Of a stretch of 64,000 nucleotides of DNA, positions 37,485 through 46,616 are shown one piece after another. Below the pieces are notes generated by a model. That model saw only the letters and a list, made by a program, of their open reading frames with translations. It made no database searches and was not told the DNA's origin. This DNA is from an uncultured Flavobacteriales bacterium (lineage in GTDB: Bacteria > Bacteroidota > Bacteroidia > Flavobacteriales_E > Vicingaceae), in assembly GCA_905479995.1 (NCBI GenBank), contig CAJQON010000015.1, positions 124,001 through 188,000 on the forward strand, written 5' to 3'. Position 1 is the stretch's first letter. Every line of letters begins with the position of its first letter. A program made the translations under genes and the position numbers.

Positions 37485-38072
37485 TTAGTGAAGTGTTAAA
37501 TTTAAATTTTTCTCTTCAGCCATTTTCCTTAAGTTTATTAAGGCGTAGCGCATTCTACCTAGTGCCGTATTAATACTTACGTTAGTTGTTTCGGATATTT
37601 CCTTAAAACTCATATCGTAAAATAAGCGCATCATCAAAACTTCTTTTTGATCACTCGGCAAAAACTTGATTAAGCTTTTTACATCAGAAAGCACTTGGTT
37701 TTTCTCTAAGTCTTCCTGAATGTTATTGTCAGGATTCTTTATCACATCAAAAATGTCAAACTCATCACTGTTTTTAACAAAAGGCATTCGTTTGTTTTTT
37801 CTGTAATGGTCAATTATTAAATTGTGAGCTATACGCATCACCCAAGGCAAAAACTTTCCTTCGTCATTGTATTTACCTTTTCTAATGGTATTAATCACTT
37901 TAATAAATGTGTCCTGAAAAATGTCTTCTGCTAAAGCATCGTTCTTTACCTTACAAATAATGTAAGTATACACTTGCGATCTAAATCGAACAATTAATTG
38001 TTCAATAGCCGCTTCGTTTCCCTTCAAGTAAGCTTGAATTAATTCCTGGTCAGAAAATTTTGAAAGTTTCAT
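37485..38072 (-). CDS. ECF-type RNA polymerase sigma factor
   Basis: A 195-residue group IV sigma factor with only regions 2 and 4. Region 2 has DALAEDIFQDTFIKVINTI and WVMRIAHNLIIDHYRK; region 4 has LPSDQKEVLMMRLFYDMSFKEI and NTALGRMRYALINLRK. No anti-sigma gene is adjacent. It is preceded by a perfect AAGGAGG ribosome-binding site, rare in this genome (see 38079). Target genes are unknown. Confidence 0.92.
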   Translation of the reverse strand: MKLSKFSDQELIQAYLKGNEAAIEQLIVRFRSQVYTYIICKVKNDALAEDIFQDTFIKVINTIRKGKYNDEGKFLPWVMRIAHNLIIDHYRKNKRMPFVKNSDEFDIFDVIKNPDNNIQEDLEKNQVLSDVKSLIKFLPSDQKEVLMMRLFYDMSFKEISETTNVSINTALGRMRYALINLRKMAEEKNLNLTLH

Positions 38073-38078
38073 AATACC

Positions 38079-38085
38079 CCTCCTT
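38079..38085 (-). promoter_or_regulatory. Unusually strong Shine-Dalgarno site of the ECF sigma gene
   Basis: AAGGAGG on the minus strand lies 6 bp before the ATG at 38072. Most starts in this window have only A-rich leaders and no Shine-Dalgarno match, as is usual for Bacteroidota, so this site stands out. Confidence 0.75.
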
Positions 38086-38264
38086 TTTTATGGTTAAGCA
38101 ATAATTGTAGCTTTAATAGCTTATTATTTAAAAAAGTAGATATTATTTATAGGCAATGATTTTAATTAGTTTGTATGCAATAAATATAATAACGCAGGTT
38201 ATTTTGTTTTATTGTGTACGCTAAAATTATTTTTTAGTTACTTCAAAACTACTGAAAAGAAAAG

Positions 38265-38272
38265 TAAGTTTG
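38265..38272 (+). promoter_or_regulatory. Candidate Bacteroidota -7 promoter element of uvrA
   Basis: TAAGTTTG matches TAnnTTTG exactly and lies 35 bp before the uvrA start. No clear TTG -33 element is seen at the usual distance. Confidence 0.4.
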
Positions 38273-38307
38273 TTAGCATTAACATTAATTAACAGATTTA
38301 GCTATAA

Positions 38308-41118
38308 ATGTCGCCAAAAACTGCAAAACCTATTGCCATCAATACTCGAACTCATATACATATAAAAGGGGCTCGCGTTCATAATTTAAAAAATGTTGAA
38401 GTAGCTATTCCTCGGAATAAGTTTGTTGTGGTTACTGGTCTTTCAGGATCGGGTAAATCTTCTTTAGCGTTTAATACTCTTTTTGCTGAAGGTCAGCGGA
38501 GGTATGTGGAGAGCCTATCTTCTTATGCTAGGCAGTTTTTGGGGAAAATTGAAAAGCCAGATGTTGATCATATTCATGGAATAGCTCCAGCAATTGCTAT
38601 AGAGCAAAAAGTAAATACTGTAAATAAACGTTCTACAGTTGGTACTTCTACAGAAATATACGATTATTTAAAACTGTTGTTTGCAAGAATTGGGGTTACA
38701 TATTCTCCAGTATCAGGTAAGGTAGTAAAAAGAGATACCATACAATCTGTTGCTGAATACATTAATGGCTTAGCTTTTGGTGCCAAGGTTTTTTTGTTGG
38801 TTAGTTTAGATCTTGGCGACAAAACGCTGGATGAACAGTTGGGTTTATATATAAAACAAGGTTTTACTAGGGTCTGGTTAAATGGGAAGGTGCAAAGAAT
38901 TGATAAAATTGAAACATCCGATTTAAAGGTTGATCAGTTAAAGCTTTTAATAGATCGTTTTGTGGTGGATGGTAGTGATGAAAATGAAAATAGAATATTT
39001 GAAAGTGTTGAGGCTGCTTATTATGAAGGTGGTGGAGAGTGTTTCCTTGTGGTAGATATGGAGGGTAAACAAACAGAGAAAAAGTTTAACAATAAATTTG
39101 AGGCTGATGGAATAGCATTTGAAGAGCCAAGTGCACATTTTTTTAGTTTTAATAATCCGGTAGGTGCTTGTAAGGTTTGTGAAGGCTATGGAAGTGTTAT
39201 AGGAATAGATGAAGATTTAGTCGTTCCTAATAAAAACCTATCCATTTATGAAGATGCATTAGTTTGCTGGAAAGGTGAAAAAATGCAAAAGTGGAAGAAT
39301 GAGTTGGTGATGTCTGCCATGAATTTTGATTTTCCTATACATAAACCTTATTATGAATTATCGAAAGAGCAGCAGCAATTGCTTTGGACAGGAAACAAAC
39401 ATTTTAAGGGTTTAAATAAGTTTTTTAAGTTTATAGAAAGTAAGAGTTATAAAATTCAATACCGAGTTATGTTGTCTAGGTATAGAGGAAAAACGGCATG
39501 TCTAGATTGTATGGGTACTCGGTTAAGAAAAGATGCCAATTATGTTAAGATTGGAAATAAATCTATTACCGACTTGGTGTTAGCACCTATTTCAGAGTTA
39601 GACTTATTCTTTAATAACTTAAAATTAACTTCTTTAGAAAATGAAATAGGTGAGCGCTTACTCATTGAGATTAAATCTAGGCTTGGGTTTTTAAGAAATG
39701 TAGGCTTGGGGTATTTAACCTTAAATAGGCTTTCTTCAAGTTTGTCTGGAGGAGAATCTCAGCGAATTAATTTAGCAACTTCTTTAGGAAGTAGTTTGGT
39801 GGGTTCTATGTATATTTTAGATGAGCCGAGTATTGGTTTGCATTCAAAAGATACCGAACGCTTGATAAGTGTGCTTAATGAGTTAAGAGATTTAGGTAAT
39901 TCGGTTATTATAGTGGAGCACGATGAGGATATTATTAAAGCTGCTGATTATATTATTGATTTAGGGCCAGAAGCTGGTCATTTGGGAGGAGAAATAGTGT
40001 TTGAGGGCAATTATAAGGCTTTACTCAAGAGTTCGGAAAGTTTAACTGCTCAGTATATAAATGGGGTGCAAGAAATTGCTTTACCCAATAAGAGGAGAGA
40101 TTGGAAAAAACGAATTTTATTGGAAGGGGCAAGAGAGAATAATTTAAAAGGAATAGATGTTGAATTTCCTTTACATGCCTTAACAGTTGTTACTGGTGTA
40201 AGTGGTTCTGGAAAGTCTTCATTGGTAAAAAAGTGTTTGTTGCCAGGTGTCAAAAAAATGTTTGAAGGGTATGCTGAGCAAACTGGAGCATTAGATAAGA
40301 TTTCAGGAGATATAGATAGTTTGTCAGGTATTGAGTTTGTAAGTCAAAATCCTATTGGAAAGTCGTCAAGATCTAATCCAGTTACCTATGTAAAGGCTTA
40401 TGATGAAATAAGGGCTTTGTATGCGGCTCAAAAATTAGCTGTTAGCAGAGGTTATAAAGCTGCTCATTTTTCATTTAATGTTGATGGTGGGAGATGTGAT
40501 ACCTGTAAAGGGGAGGGCGAGGTTACTGTTGAAATGCAGTTTATGGCTGATATTCATTTGATGTGTGAGGAATGTTCTGGGAAGCGGTTTAAAAGTGATA
40601 TTTTAGAAATAAAATTCAATGCTATAAGTATTGCTGATTTGTTGGAAATGACCATAGATGAGGCGATTTTGTTTTTTGAAAAATATGACGGGAGGCATGA
40701 AAAGCGAATTATTGATAAATTAAAGCCGCTTCAAGATGTTGGTTTGGGTTATATTCATTTGGGGCAGTCTTCCAGTACCTTGTCTGGTGGTGAAGCTCAG
40801 CGAGTTAAATTGGCTTCTTTTCTTACCAAAAAAGATAATTCGGAAAACATTCTATTTATTTTCGATGAACCTACAACAGGACTTCATTTTCATGACATTA
40901 AAAAGTTATTAAAAGCATTAAACTCTTTAATTACAAAAGGCCATTCGGTTGTTGTGGTAGAACATAATTTGGATGTTGTAAAATGTGCTGATTGGGTAAT
41001 TGATTTGGGCCCTGAAGGTGGAGAGAGTGGAGGGAACCTTGTTTTTGCTGGTTTACCTGAAGATTTGGCTAAATCTAGTGATTCATTTACAGGAAAATAT
41101 TTGCAACTAAAGCTTTGA
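38308..41118 (+). CDS. uvrA: UvrABC nucleotide excision repair ATPase A
   Basis: A 936-residue damage-recognition protein with two ABC ATPase modules. Walker A motifs are GLSGSGKSSLAF (N) and GVSGSGKSSLVKK (C), and signatures are LSGGESQRI and LSGGEAQRV. Zinc-binding Cys pairs appear in CKVCEGYG, CLDCMGTR, CDTCKGEG and CEECSGKRF. The length is close to the E. coli protein (940). Start ATG at 38308 gives MSPKTAKPIAINTRTHIHIKG, with the core beginning near residue 17. Confidence 0.96.
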   Translation: MSPKTAKPIAINTRTHIHIKGARVHNLKNVEVAIPRNKFVVVTGLSGSGKSSLAFNTLFAEGQRRYVESLSSYARQFLGKIEKPDVDHIHGIAPAIAIEQKVNTVNKRSTVGTSTEIYDYLKLLFARIGVTYSPVSGKVVKRDTIQSVAEYINGLAFGAKVFLLVSLDLGDKTLDEQLGLYIKQGFTRVWLNGKVQRIDKIETSDLKVDQLKLLIDRFVVDGSDENENRIFESVEAAYYEGGGECFLVVDMEGKQTEKKFNNKFEADGIAFEEPSAHFFSFNNPVGACKVCEGYGSVIGIDEDLVVPNKNLSIYEDALVCWKGEKMQKWKNELVMSAMNFDFPIHKPYYELSKEQQQLLWTGNKHFKGLNKFFKFIESKSYKIQYRVMLSRYRGKTACLDCMGTRLRKDANYVKIGNKSITDLVLAPISELDLFFNNLKLTSLENEIGERLLIEIKSRLGFLRNVGLGYLTLNRLSSSLSGGESQRINLATSLGSSLVGSMYILDEPSIGLHSKDTERLISVLNELRDLGNSVIIVEHDEDIIKAADYIIDLGPEAGHLGGEIVFEGNYKALLKSSESLTAQYINGVQEIALPNKRRDWKKRILLEGARENNLKGIDVEFPLHALTVVTGVSGSGKSSLVKKCLLPGVKKMFEGYAEQTGALDKISGDIDSLSGIEFVSQNPIGKSSRSNPVTYVKAYDEIRALYAAQKLAVSRGYKAAHFSFNVDGGRCDTCKGEGEVTVEMQFMADIHLMCEECSGKRFKSDILEIKFNAISIADLLEMTIDEAILFFEKYDGRHEKRIIDKLKPLQDVGLGYIHLGQSSSTLSGGEAQRVKLASFLTKKDNSENILFIFDEPTTGLHFHDIKKLLKALNSLITKGHSVVVVEHNLDVVKCADWVIDLGPEGGESGGNLVFAGLPEDLAKSSDSFTGKYLQLKL

Positions 41119-41148
41119 TTTGTTAACTTCATCGCAATAAAGCTGCAA

Positions 41149-41538
41149 TTGGTCGAAAAAAATAACATAGTAAATTTAAAGCATACAACTGTTTGTCTCA
41201 GAGAGGATGGGATAGTGGAGATTAATATCTTGGCAAATGTCGAGATGGGGAGAAAAGAATGTGTTGAAGTGCTTGATGTTTATGAGGACTTGTTAGAAGC
41301 TAAGAAGTATCCGTTGCTTCATGTTGTTAATGAGTACGTAATAATTGATAAGGAAGCTAGGGAATTTGGCTCTTCAGAAGCAGGTTTAAAGTTCTCAAAA
41401 GCAGAAGCTTTTGTTATTAATTCTTTTCCACATAAGCTACTCGCTAATTTTTATTTAAAAGTGAATAAACCTCAAGTTCCTACAAGGTTTTTCGAAAATA
41501 AACAAGATGCCATCAATTGGCTTAATCAATTTTTGTAA
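41149..41538 (+). CDS. Small STAS/SpoIIAA-like protein (DUF7793 type)
   Basis: A 129-residue cytoplasmic protein. VCLREDGIVEINILANVEM, then KYPLLHVVNEYVIIDKEAREFGSS is split around the pattern of an alpha/beta STAS-like fold, and NFYLKVNKPQVPTRFF matches a family of small proteins often annotated as DUF7793. The role is unknown; a part in signalling or stress response is only suggested by the fold. TTG at 41149 is the probable start since no in-frame ATG precedes the fold. Confidence 0.6.
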   Translation: MVEKNNIVNLKHTTVCLREDGIVEINILANVEMGRKECVEVLDVYEDLLEAKKYPLLHVVNEYVIIDKEAREFGSSEAGLKFSKAEAFVINSFPHKLLANFYLKVNKPQVPTRFFENKQDAINWLNQFL

Positions 41539-41622
41539 ACTCATTTTAAATTATTTCTCAAGCTCGTCTTTACAGTTTTTTAGTTGTGGTTTATAAGGTT
41601 TTTATTTAACTACATTTGAGCT

Positions 41623-42849
41623 GTGAATTTTTACCTCAATAGATTTGCCTTTCGGCATCAGTTAATTAATAGTGTTCCTGATGCAAGTTTGGGAATTGTT
41701 GTTGTGATACCTTGTTGCAATGAATCAGATATAATTTCAACTTTAACTAGTCTTTATAATTGTCTTCAGCCTCAGAGTTGTGTTGAAGTTATTGTTGTTG
41801 TAAATGCCTCTGAACAGGCTGATCGTTCTGTTGTTGAACAAAACAATACAACTGTTTTAGCAATAAAGGAATGGTTAAAAACTTGTGATAAGGGATGGTT
41901 GGATTTTTATTTTATTGTTGAAAACGAGTTGCCTAATAAACATGCTGGAGTTGGATTGGCTCGAAAAATTGGCATGGATGAGGCAGTAAGAAGGTTTGTT
42001 GAGGTGGTAAATGATGATGGAGTTATTGTCTGTTTTGATGCAGATTCGCTTTGTGAATCTAATTATTTGGTTGAAATTGAGCGACACTTTAATTTGTATC
42101 CTAAAACACCAGCGTGTTCTATACATTTTGAACATCCTATAAGCGGTAATGAGTTTTCTGAGGAAATATTTAGTGGAATTATTAATTATGAGTTGCACTT
42201 GCGTTATTATAAAAACGGATTGCAATATGCTGGATTGCCTTATGCTTTTCATACAATAGGGTCTAGCATGGCTGTAAGAAGTTGGGCGTATCAGAAGCAA
42301 AACGGGATGAATAAAAAGAAGGCTGGGGAAGATTTTTATTTTCTACAAAAATTAATTCCTTTAGGTGGTTTTACGGAGCTTAAATCTACTATGGTTATTC
42401 CGTCTCCAAGAGTTTCAGATCGAGTTCCGTTTGGTACGGGGAGAGCAATGCAGAGTTGGTTGTTAGAAGGAAGGGGTGAAATGTTGAGCTATCATCCTAA
42501 CTCCTTTATGGATTTAAAGATGTTTGTAAGTGCGGTTCCTCATTTTTATGAATCGGATGATGTTGAGCTGCCCAATTTAATATGCAAATTTTTACATACA
42601 ATTGATTTTGAAGAAAGTTTGAGGAAGATAAAGTCCAACAGTACATCCAGAGAACATTTTGTAAAGTTGTTTTTTAATTGGTTCAATGCATTTAAAGTGC
42701 TAAAACTAATGCATTTTATGAGGGATACATCTTATGAAGAGGTAGAGATATCAGAAGGTGCAAACAAGTTGTTAGAGTTTATTGGGGCGGATAGAGTGGA
42801 TGGCGTTGATGAGTTATTGTTAGCTTATCGAGCTATAGATCGTTCTTAA
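41623..42849 (+). CDS. Family 2-like glycosyltransferase
   Basis: A 408-residue protein with GT-A features: VVVIPCCNESDIISTLTSL, VEVIVVVNASEQ and the metal-binding CFDADSLC; the acceptor region includes AGEDFYFLQKL. The length past residue 300 is helical and unassigned. Start GTG at 41623. It ends convergently with the rsmI-like gene, overlapping by 4 bp. The sugar donor and acceptor cannot be told. Confidence 0.75.
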   Translation: MNFYLNRFAFRHQLINSVPDASLGIVVVIPCCNESDIISTLTSLYNCLQPQSCVEVIVVVNASEQADRSVVEQNNTTVLAIKEWLKTCDKGWLDFYFIVENELPNKHAGVGLARKIGMDEAVRRFVEVVNDDGVIVCFDADSLCESNYLVEIERHFNLYPKTPACSIHFEHPISGNEFSEEIFSGIINYELHLRYYKNGLQYAGLPYAFHTIGSSMAVRSWAYQKQNGMNKKKAGEDFYFLQKLIPLGGFTELKSTMVIPSPRVSDRVPFGTGRAMQSWLLEGRGEMLSYHPNSFMDLKMFVSAVPHFYESDDVELPNLICKFLHTIDFEESLRKIKSNSTSREHFVKLFFNWFNAFKVLKLMHFMRDTSYEEVEISEGANKLLEFIGADRVDGVDELLLAYRAIDRS

Positions 42850-43553
42850 CCAATTAGAAAAATACAAGGTCTTTTCTGTAAGTTAATTTTAGTCGTTTTC
42901 CATTCTTCAATAGTCTTGGTCCAAATTTGTTCAGTAGGCATTGTTATGTCAACGGCAATACAAAGTTTGGTCGATTCAAAGCAGTTCTTTAATAAGTCTT
43001 CCAGTACATTATTGTTTCTGTAGGGTGTTTCAATAAAGAGTTGAGTTTGTGATCTGTTTTTGGCAAAACGTTCTAGTTCCTTTATCTTTTTTGTCCTGTC
43101 TTTTTGTTCTTTAGGTAAATAACCATTAAAGCAAAAGCTTTGGCCATTAAATCCACTAGCCATTAGGGCGAGTAATATTGAAGATGGGCCAATAAGAGGA
43201 ACAACCTTAATTTCTTTTTTTTGTGCCAAAGCAACAATTTCAGCTCCAGGGTCAGCTACTCCTGGGCAACCTGCTTCCGATAGTACGCCAACATTTTTGC
43301 TATCTAATAAAGGTTTGATGTATTCTGAAACCTCAATATCAGTTGTTCTTTTATTGAGCTCAAAAAAAGTTAGCTCATCAATAGTTTTAGTAATCCCTGC
43401 TTTTTTTAAGAAACGTCTAGCAGTTTTGATGTTTTCTACAATGTAAACATCAATTTCATTAATTATTTCATTGTTAAACTGAGGGATTACGTGATTAATA
43501 CCTGTGTCTCCAAGTGTAACAGGTATTAAGTATAAGGTTCCTTTGGTAGTCAT
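42846..43553 (-). CDS. RsmI-family SAM-dependent methyltransferase
   Basis: A 235-residue tetrapyrrole-methylase-fold enzyme. GTLYLIPVTLGDTGINHVIP, LSEAGCPGVADPGAEIV and PLIGPSSILLALMASGFNGQ match the RsmI family, which methylates C1402 of 16S rRNA on the ribose. The sequence diverges from standard RsmI (EAGCPGVADPG in place of DAGTPGISDPG), and it is the shorter form seen in Bacteroidota, so the exact target is uncertain. Its start overlaps the phosphatase gene by 4 bp. Confidence 0.8.
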   Translation of the reverse strand: MTTKGTLYLIPVTLGDTGINHVIPQFNNEIINEIDVYIVENIKTARRFLKKAGITKTIDELTFFELNKRTTDIEVSEYIKPLLDSKNVGVLSEAGCPGVADPGAEIVALAQKKEIKVVPLIGPSSILLALMASGFNGQSFCFNGYLPKEQKDRTKKIKELERFAKNRSQTQLFIETPYRNNNVLEDLLKNCFESTKLCIAVDITMPTEQIWTKTIEEWKTTKINLQKRPCIFLIG

Positions 43554-44011
43554 TTGTTTAGGTTTAATATGAATTTATCACAGGCTTTGTCAACCATTTG
43601 GTATACATCTTCAAAACCTTGTTCTCCTCCGTAATATGGGTCAGGAACACTTAAATTTTCATTTGGAAAAGATAAATTGAGAAGAAGTTTTACTTTGTTC
43701 TTGTCGTCATCGGTTTTAGCTAGGCTTAAAATATTGAGCATATTGCTCTCGTCCATCGCAAAAATATAATCAAATTCGTTAAAGTCGTTGTAGTAAAATT
43801 GTTGTCCTCGCTGATTGGAAATATTAATGTTATGTTCTATTGCTTTTGCTTGCATTCTTTTGTCGGGTGCTTCACCAATATGGTAATTGGCTGTACCTGC
43901 AGATTCTACTTTAATGTTTAAACCTAGAGTTTTGGCTTTATTTTTTAAAATACCCTCAGCAATAGCAGATCGACATATATTTCCAAGACAAACAAATAAT
44001 ACTTTGGTCAT
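43550..44011 (-). CDS. Low-molecular-weight protein-tyrosine phosphatase
   Basis: A 153-residue phosphatase. The P-loop VCLGNICRSAIAEGI holds the catalytic Cys and Arg, and the general-acid Asp is in VPDPYYGG. It overlaps the upstream small membrane-protein gene (ATGA) and the downstream rsmI-like gene by 4 bp each, so the three are translationally coupled. Substrates in this phylum are often unknown; no tyrosine kinase is nearby. Confidence 0.92.
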   Translation of the reverse strand: MTKVLFVCLGNICRSAIAEGILKNKAKTLGLNIKVESAGTANYHIGEAPDKRMQAKAIEHNINISNQRGQQFYYNDFNEFDYIFAMDESNMLNILSLAKTDDDKNKVKLLLNLSFPNENLSVPDPYYGGEQGFEDVYQMVDKACDKFILNLNK

Positions 44012-44145
44012 AGGTAGAAGGATAAAATATAGATAATTGTGGTTGCAAAAGTGATAATTAAAACATATCCCATTGCTTTTTGCATACGAGTACTAGCTCG
44101 TTTGTAGTGAAAAGGTGTTTCGTATTTCTTTTTTAAAAATCCCAT
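44008..44145 (-). CDS. Small single-span membrane protein, 45 residues
   Basis: Read by hand from the ATG at 44145: a basic N-terminus (MGFLKKKYETPFHYKR), then one membrane span (about 26-43, GYVLIITFATTIIYIL). Its TGA overlaps the ATG of the phosphatase gene, and a terminator of dnaA ends 11 bp upstream. Tight coupling and sensible composition support a real gene. Function unknown. Confidence 0.65.
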   Translation of the reverse strand: MGFLKKKYETPFHYKRASTRMQKAMGYVLIITFATTIIYILSFYL

Positions 44146-44156
44146 AATAAAAAAAA

Positions 44157-44175
44157 CAGGAACCAAAAGTTCCTG
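44157..44175 (-). terminator. Terminator after dnaA
   Basis: Arms caggaac and gttcctg around a 5-base loop, with a run of T on the minus strand leading up to the small gene start at 44145. It lies 65 bp past the dnaA stop. Confidence 0.7.
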
Positions 44176-44239
44176 CTTAGTTAGTGCAAATAAATAAGAA
44201 CTATTGCTTTGCGTCTTTGTACAATAATTTTGTTAATGT

Positions 44240-45673
44240 TTATTGTAAGCTAATTTTTTTCTTAAGGTCATCAATGTAGCCTCTAAAGCGTTTGTCAGTT
44301 TCCATTAGGTTGTTAACTGTTTTGCAGGCGTGTAATACTGTTGCATGATCTTTTCCTCCACAATGCATACCGATTGTAGCTAAACTAGATTTTGTCATTT
44401 GTTTAGAAAAGTACATTGCAATTTGTCTTGCCTGAACCACTTCTCTTTTTCTAGTTTTAGACTTAAGTGTATCTATAGCCATGTCGAAATAATCACAAAC
44501 TACTTTCTGGATGTAATCTATTGAAACTTCTTTTGCAGTGTTCTTAACAAACTTGTCTACCATTTGGCGGGCAAGATCTAAGTTGACTGCTTTTTTGTTT
44601 AATGATGATTGGGCTAAGATGGAGATTAATGCTCCTTCTAGTTCTCTAACGTTTGTAGTTATACTGTAACCAATGTATTCAACAACATCTTTCGGAAGGT
44701 CTAATCCTTCTTGGTACATCTTCTTTTCAAGAATAGCAATTCTAGTTTCAAGAGCAGGAGCTTGTAAATCGGCAGCTAATCCCCATTTAAAACGAGAAAG
44801 TAAACGTTGTTCCATTCCAATAATTTCAACAGGAGCTTTATCGGCAGTTAAAATTAATTGTTTACCATTTTGATGTAAGTGGTTAAAAATATGGAAGAAT
44901 ACATCTTGTGTTTTTGGTTTTCCTCCAAAAAACTGTACGTCATCTATAATTAACACATCTATCATTTGATAGAAGTGGATAAAGTCGTTTTGTTCGTTGT
45001 TTCTAACGGCATCAATAAATTGGTGTGTAAACTTTTCTGAAGAAACGTATAAAACTGTTTTGTTCGGAAATTTGTTCTTTACATCAATACCAATAGCATG
45101 TGCTAAGTGTGTTTTACCTAAACCAACATCACCATAAATCAATAATGGATTGAAAGCAGTTCCGCCTGGGTTTTTTGCTACTGCAAAACCTGCTGAACGA
45201 GCTAGTCTGTTGCAATCTCCTTCAATAAAGTTAGAGAAAGAATAGTTTGGGTTTAATTGAGAATCAACGTTTATCTTTTTAAGTCCTGGTATAATAAATG
45301 GGTTACGTATAGATTTGTCTTTATTCAAATCGATAGGCATCGATACTGGCTTATTCTTTAATGCTTGTCTATTAGTAGCAGGAATTTTTACGGTATAAGG
45401 TTTTGCACTGCTTTGGTTGTTTTCCATTACAATACTGTATTCTAGCCTTCCGTCAGGACCTAATTCTTTTTTTATGGTTTTTTTAAGAATACTTACGTAG
45501 TGTTCTTCTAGCCATTCGTAAAAGAATTGACTAGGAACCTGGATGGTAAGAACTTTGCTTTTTAATTTTACGGGTTTTATTGGATCAAACCAAGTTTTGT
45601 AACTCTGTAAACTTACATTATCCTTAATTACCTGAAGGCAACTGTCCCAAACTAAATTAAAGTCTTTTTGCAT
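44240..45673 (-). CDS. dnaA: Chromosomal replication initiator DnaA
   Basis: A 477-residue AAA+ initiator. Domain I (1-85), a variable linker, then Walker A GDVGLGKTHLAHAIG near 180 and Walker B DVLIIDDVQFFGG. The C-terminal DNA-binding domain includes the signature GGKDHATVLHACKTV. It binds DnaA boxes to open the origin. No DnaA-box cluster is visible in the 529 bp upstream. Confidence 0.96.
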   Translation of the reverse strand: MQKDFNLVWDSCLQVIKDNVSLQSYKTWFDPIKPVKLKSKVLTIQVPSQFFYEWLEEHYVSILKKTIKKELGPDGRLEYSIVMENNQSSAKPYTVKIPATNRQALKNKPVSMPIDLNKDKSIRNPFIIPGLKKINVDSQLNPNYSFSNFIEGDCNRLARSAGFAVAKNPGGTAFNPLLIYGDVGLGKTHLAHAIGIDVKNKFPNKTVLYVSSEKFTHQFIDAVRNNEQNDFIHFYQMIDVLIIDDVQFFGGKPKTQDVFFHIFNHLHQNGKQLILTADKAPVEIIGMEQRLLSRFKWGLAADLQAPALETRIAILEKKMYQEGLDLPKDVVEYIGYSITTNVRELEGALISILAQSSLNKKAVNLDLARQMVDKFVKNTAKEVSIDYIQKVVCDYFDMAIDTLKSKTRKREVVQARQIAMYFSKQMTKSSLATIGMHCGGKDHATVLHACKTVNNLMETDKRFRGYIDDLKKKISLQ

Positions 45674-46202
45674 AGTTAAAAGTTCCTCTATTAAATGTTA
45701 AAAAAATAAATTAATGTCCAAAAAATAACAATTGGTTTTAAGAGTGTATTGTTAATAAGTAATTGTTGCTAATTCGAATTACTAAACACCTTTAAATCAA
45801 TACTTTCTGCTAAAAAGTTTTGTCCTTGTTTTGTTCTAACAAATATTTGTATAAAAAAGTGAAAAAAAAAACTTTTTGGGTATTGTTTTTTTAAAAAGAT
45901 TTTCTATCAATTGTAATGTGCTCTGAATTAAAGGGATAATATTTTCGATTTACTGAAATATGTATGTTTATGCACTTTCTGTCGATTTCTGTTGTGTTTG
46001 TAAAAACATTGAATTTAGTTTTCTGATATTCCTTTCGGTTAAAATTTAGGTCATTTAAACTTTGTTAAATAGTCACTTAATATTATGGGTGATTTTTATA
46101 TTTTGAATCAAATTAAATGATGGTTGATGACTTCTTTTTATTATAATTTTTTAATTGAATTCTATTATGGAAATTTGGAGGTAATTATTAAAGGTAAACT
46201 AT
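45674..46202. other. 529-bp gene-free divergent region between dnaA and a thioesterase gene
   Basis: The region is AT-rich with homopolymer runs (gtgaaaaaaaaaactttttg near 45860). I see no TTATCCACA-type boxes, no strong palindromes and no open frame with coding character. It should hold promoters for both neighbours, but none match the consensus well. It gives no support for an origin here. Confidence 0.5.
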
Positions 46203-46616
46203 ATGTATAATTCTGAAACAAAAGTTAGAGTCCGTTATGCCGAAACGGATAAAATGGGGTATTGCTATTATGGAAATTATGCAACTTATTTTGAGGTGGC
46301 AAGGGTTGATATGATTAAGCAGTTGGGGTTTAGTTATAAGCAAATGGAGGATGATGGAGTTGCTTTGCCGGTGTTGGAATTTAGTATAAAATACTTTAAA
46401 CCAGCTTTTTATGATGAGGAGGTCACAATAAAAACAGTTGTAACAGAAAAGCCAGCTGCTCGAATTAAGTTCGATTATGAATGCTATAATGATAAGGGTG
46501 AGTTGTTAAATAAAGCAACCACAACATTGGTTTTTGTAAATATGAAGAGCGGCAGACCGCAACAAGCACCTGAGGATTTTATGCTTGCTATTGAAGGTTA
46601 TTTTAAGTCAATCTAA
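46203..46616 (+). CDS. YbgC/FadM-type acyl-CoA thioesterase
   Basis: A 137-residue hot-dog-fold enzyme. VRVRYAETDKMGYCYYGNYATYFE is split here as VRVRYAETDKMG and YYGNYATYFEVAR, the 4HBT motif with its catalytic Asp. It hydrolyses acyl-CoA thioesters; the chain preference is unknown. Neighbours give no pathway. It overlaps the convergent M28 gene by 9 bp. Confidence 0.88.
   Translation: MYNSETKVRVRYAETDKMGYCYYGNYATYFEVARVDMIKQLGFSYKQMEDDGVALPVLEFSIKYFKPAFYDEEVTIKTVVTEKPAARIKFDYECYNDKGELLNKATTTLVFVNMKSGRPQQAPEDFMLAIEGYFKSI

Noticed and set aside
45674-46202. Possible replication origin next to dnaA
   Set aside because: No DnaA boxes or AT-rich 13-mer array could be found by eye, and the window shows no other origin mark here.
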